From Planctomycetota bacterium (GTDB taxonomy: Bacteria; Planctomycetota; Planctomycetia; Pirellulales; Pirellulaceae), in assembly GCA_023430365.1 (NCBI GenBank), contig JAEZAS010000342.1:1-5520 (forward strand): a DNA stretch of 5,520 nucleotides. The letters run 5' to 3'. Positions within the stretch are counted from its first letter, which is position 1. Every line of letters starts with the position of its first letter. The translations under genes were made by a program, and so were the position numbers. Positions 5,500 to 5,520 of this stretch are shown piece after piece. The notes beneath the pieces are model-generated. The model had not been told where the DNA came from, did no database searches, and saw nothing but the letters and a program-made list of their open reading frames with translations.

Positions 5500-5520
5500 A
5501 TGAACAGATGGCGAGTGGCG
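5500..5520 (+). CDS. Possible start of a further gene, cut by the window edge
   Basis: An ATG at 5500 opens a frame that runs off the end (M-N-R-W-R-V-A). A second ATG at 5508 opens another frame (M-A-S-G). Neither has a clear ribosome-binding site. A gene of the ebo cluster is expected here from context, for example eboF or the UbiA-like eboC, but 20 bases cannot identify it. Confidence 0.2.

Noticed and set aside
1..5520. tRNA, rRNA, CRISPR array or insertion sequence
   Set aside because: No cloverleaf-like sequence, no regularly spaced direct repeats and no transposase or flanking terminal inverted repeats were seen.

Overview
This GC-rich window is most likely chromosomal DNA of a planctomycete (Pirellulales-like). 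The evidence is indirect. It includes a short HEAT-repeat lipoprotein with a C-terminal TGKDYGY...WREYLAG signature that I associate with planctomycetes, a secreted protein of a family I recall mainly from that phylum, an EboE homologue, frequent GTG starts and weak Shine-Dalgarno sequences. There is no rRNA, tRNA, CRISPR array, transposase or other clear mobile element.

Layout: (1) positions 66-920, minus strand, encode a membrane PAP2-family phosphatase with all three catalytic motifs. An 8-bp perfect inverted repeat lies just past its stop. (2) Positions 921-1179 are a divergent intergenic region with a polypyrimidine tract of degenerate short repeats and a plausible promoter for the next gene. 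(3) Positions 1180-1908, plus strand, encode a small HEAT-repeat lipoprotein. (4) Positions 1909-2204 are an intergenic region with a weak promoter candidate and two adjoining stem-loops. (5) Positions 2205-4049, plus strand, encode a 614-residue exported protein: signal peptide, Pro/Thr/Ser-rich linker, two strongly acidic blocks and a conserved C-terminal domain that looks like an alpha/alpha toroid. A textbook intrinsic terminator follows. (6) Positions 4108-4294 are an intergenic region with an imperfect 11-bp hairpin, a TACAAT -10 candidate and a ribosome-binding site. (7) Positions 4295-5470, plus strand, encode EboE, a xylose-isomerase-like TIM-barrel protein of the ebo metabolite-traffic cluster. 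The last 20 bases may hold the start of another gene.

The genes do not form one operon. The PAP2 gene diverges from the rest, the exported protein gene is closed by its own terminator, and eboE starts a new transcription unit that probably continues past the window. The common theme is the cell envelope: lipid or undecaprenyl phosphate dephosphorylation, a lipoprotein, an exported protein, and a protein of a cluster linked to export of specialised metabolites. Nothing in the sequence shows that they act together. The least explained parts are the exported toroid-like protein with its acidic insert, and a planctomycete-type ebo locus that appears to begin with eboE.
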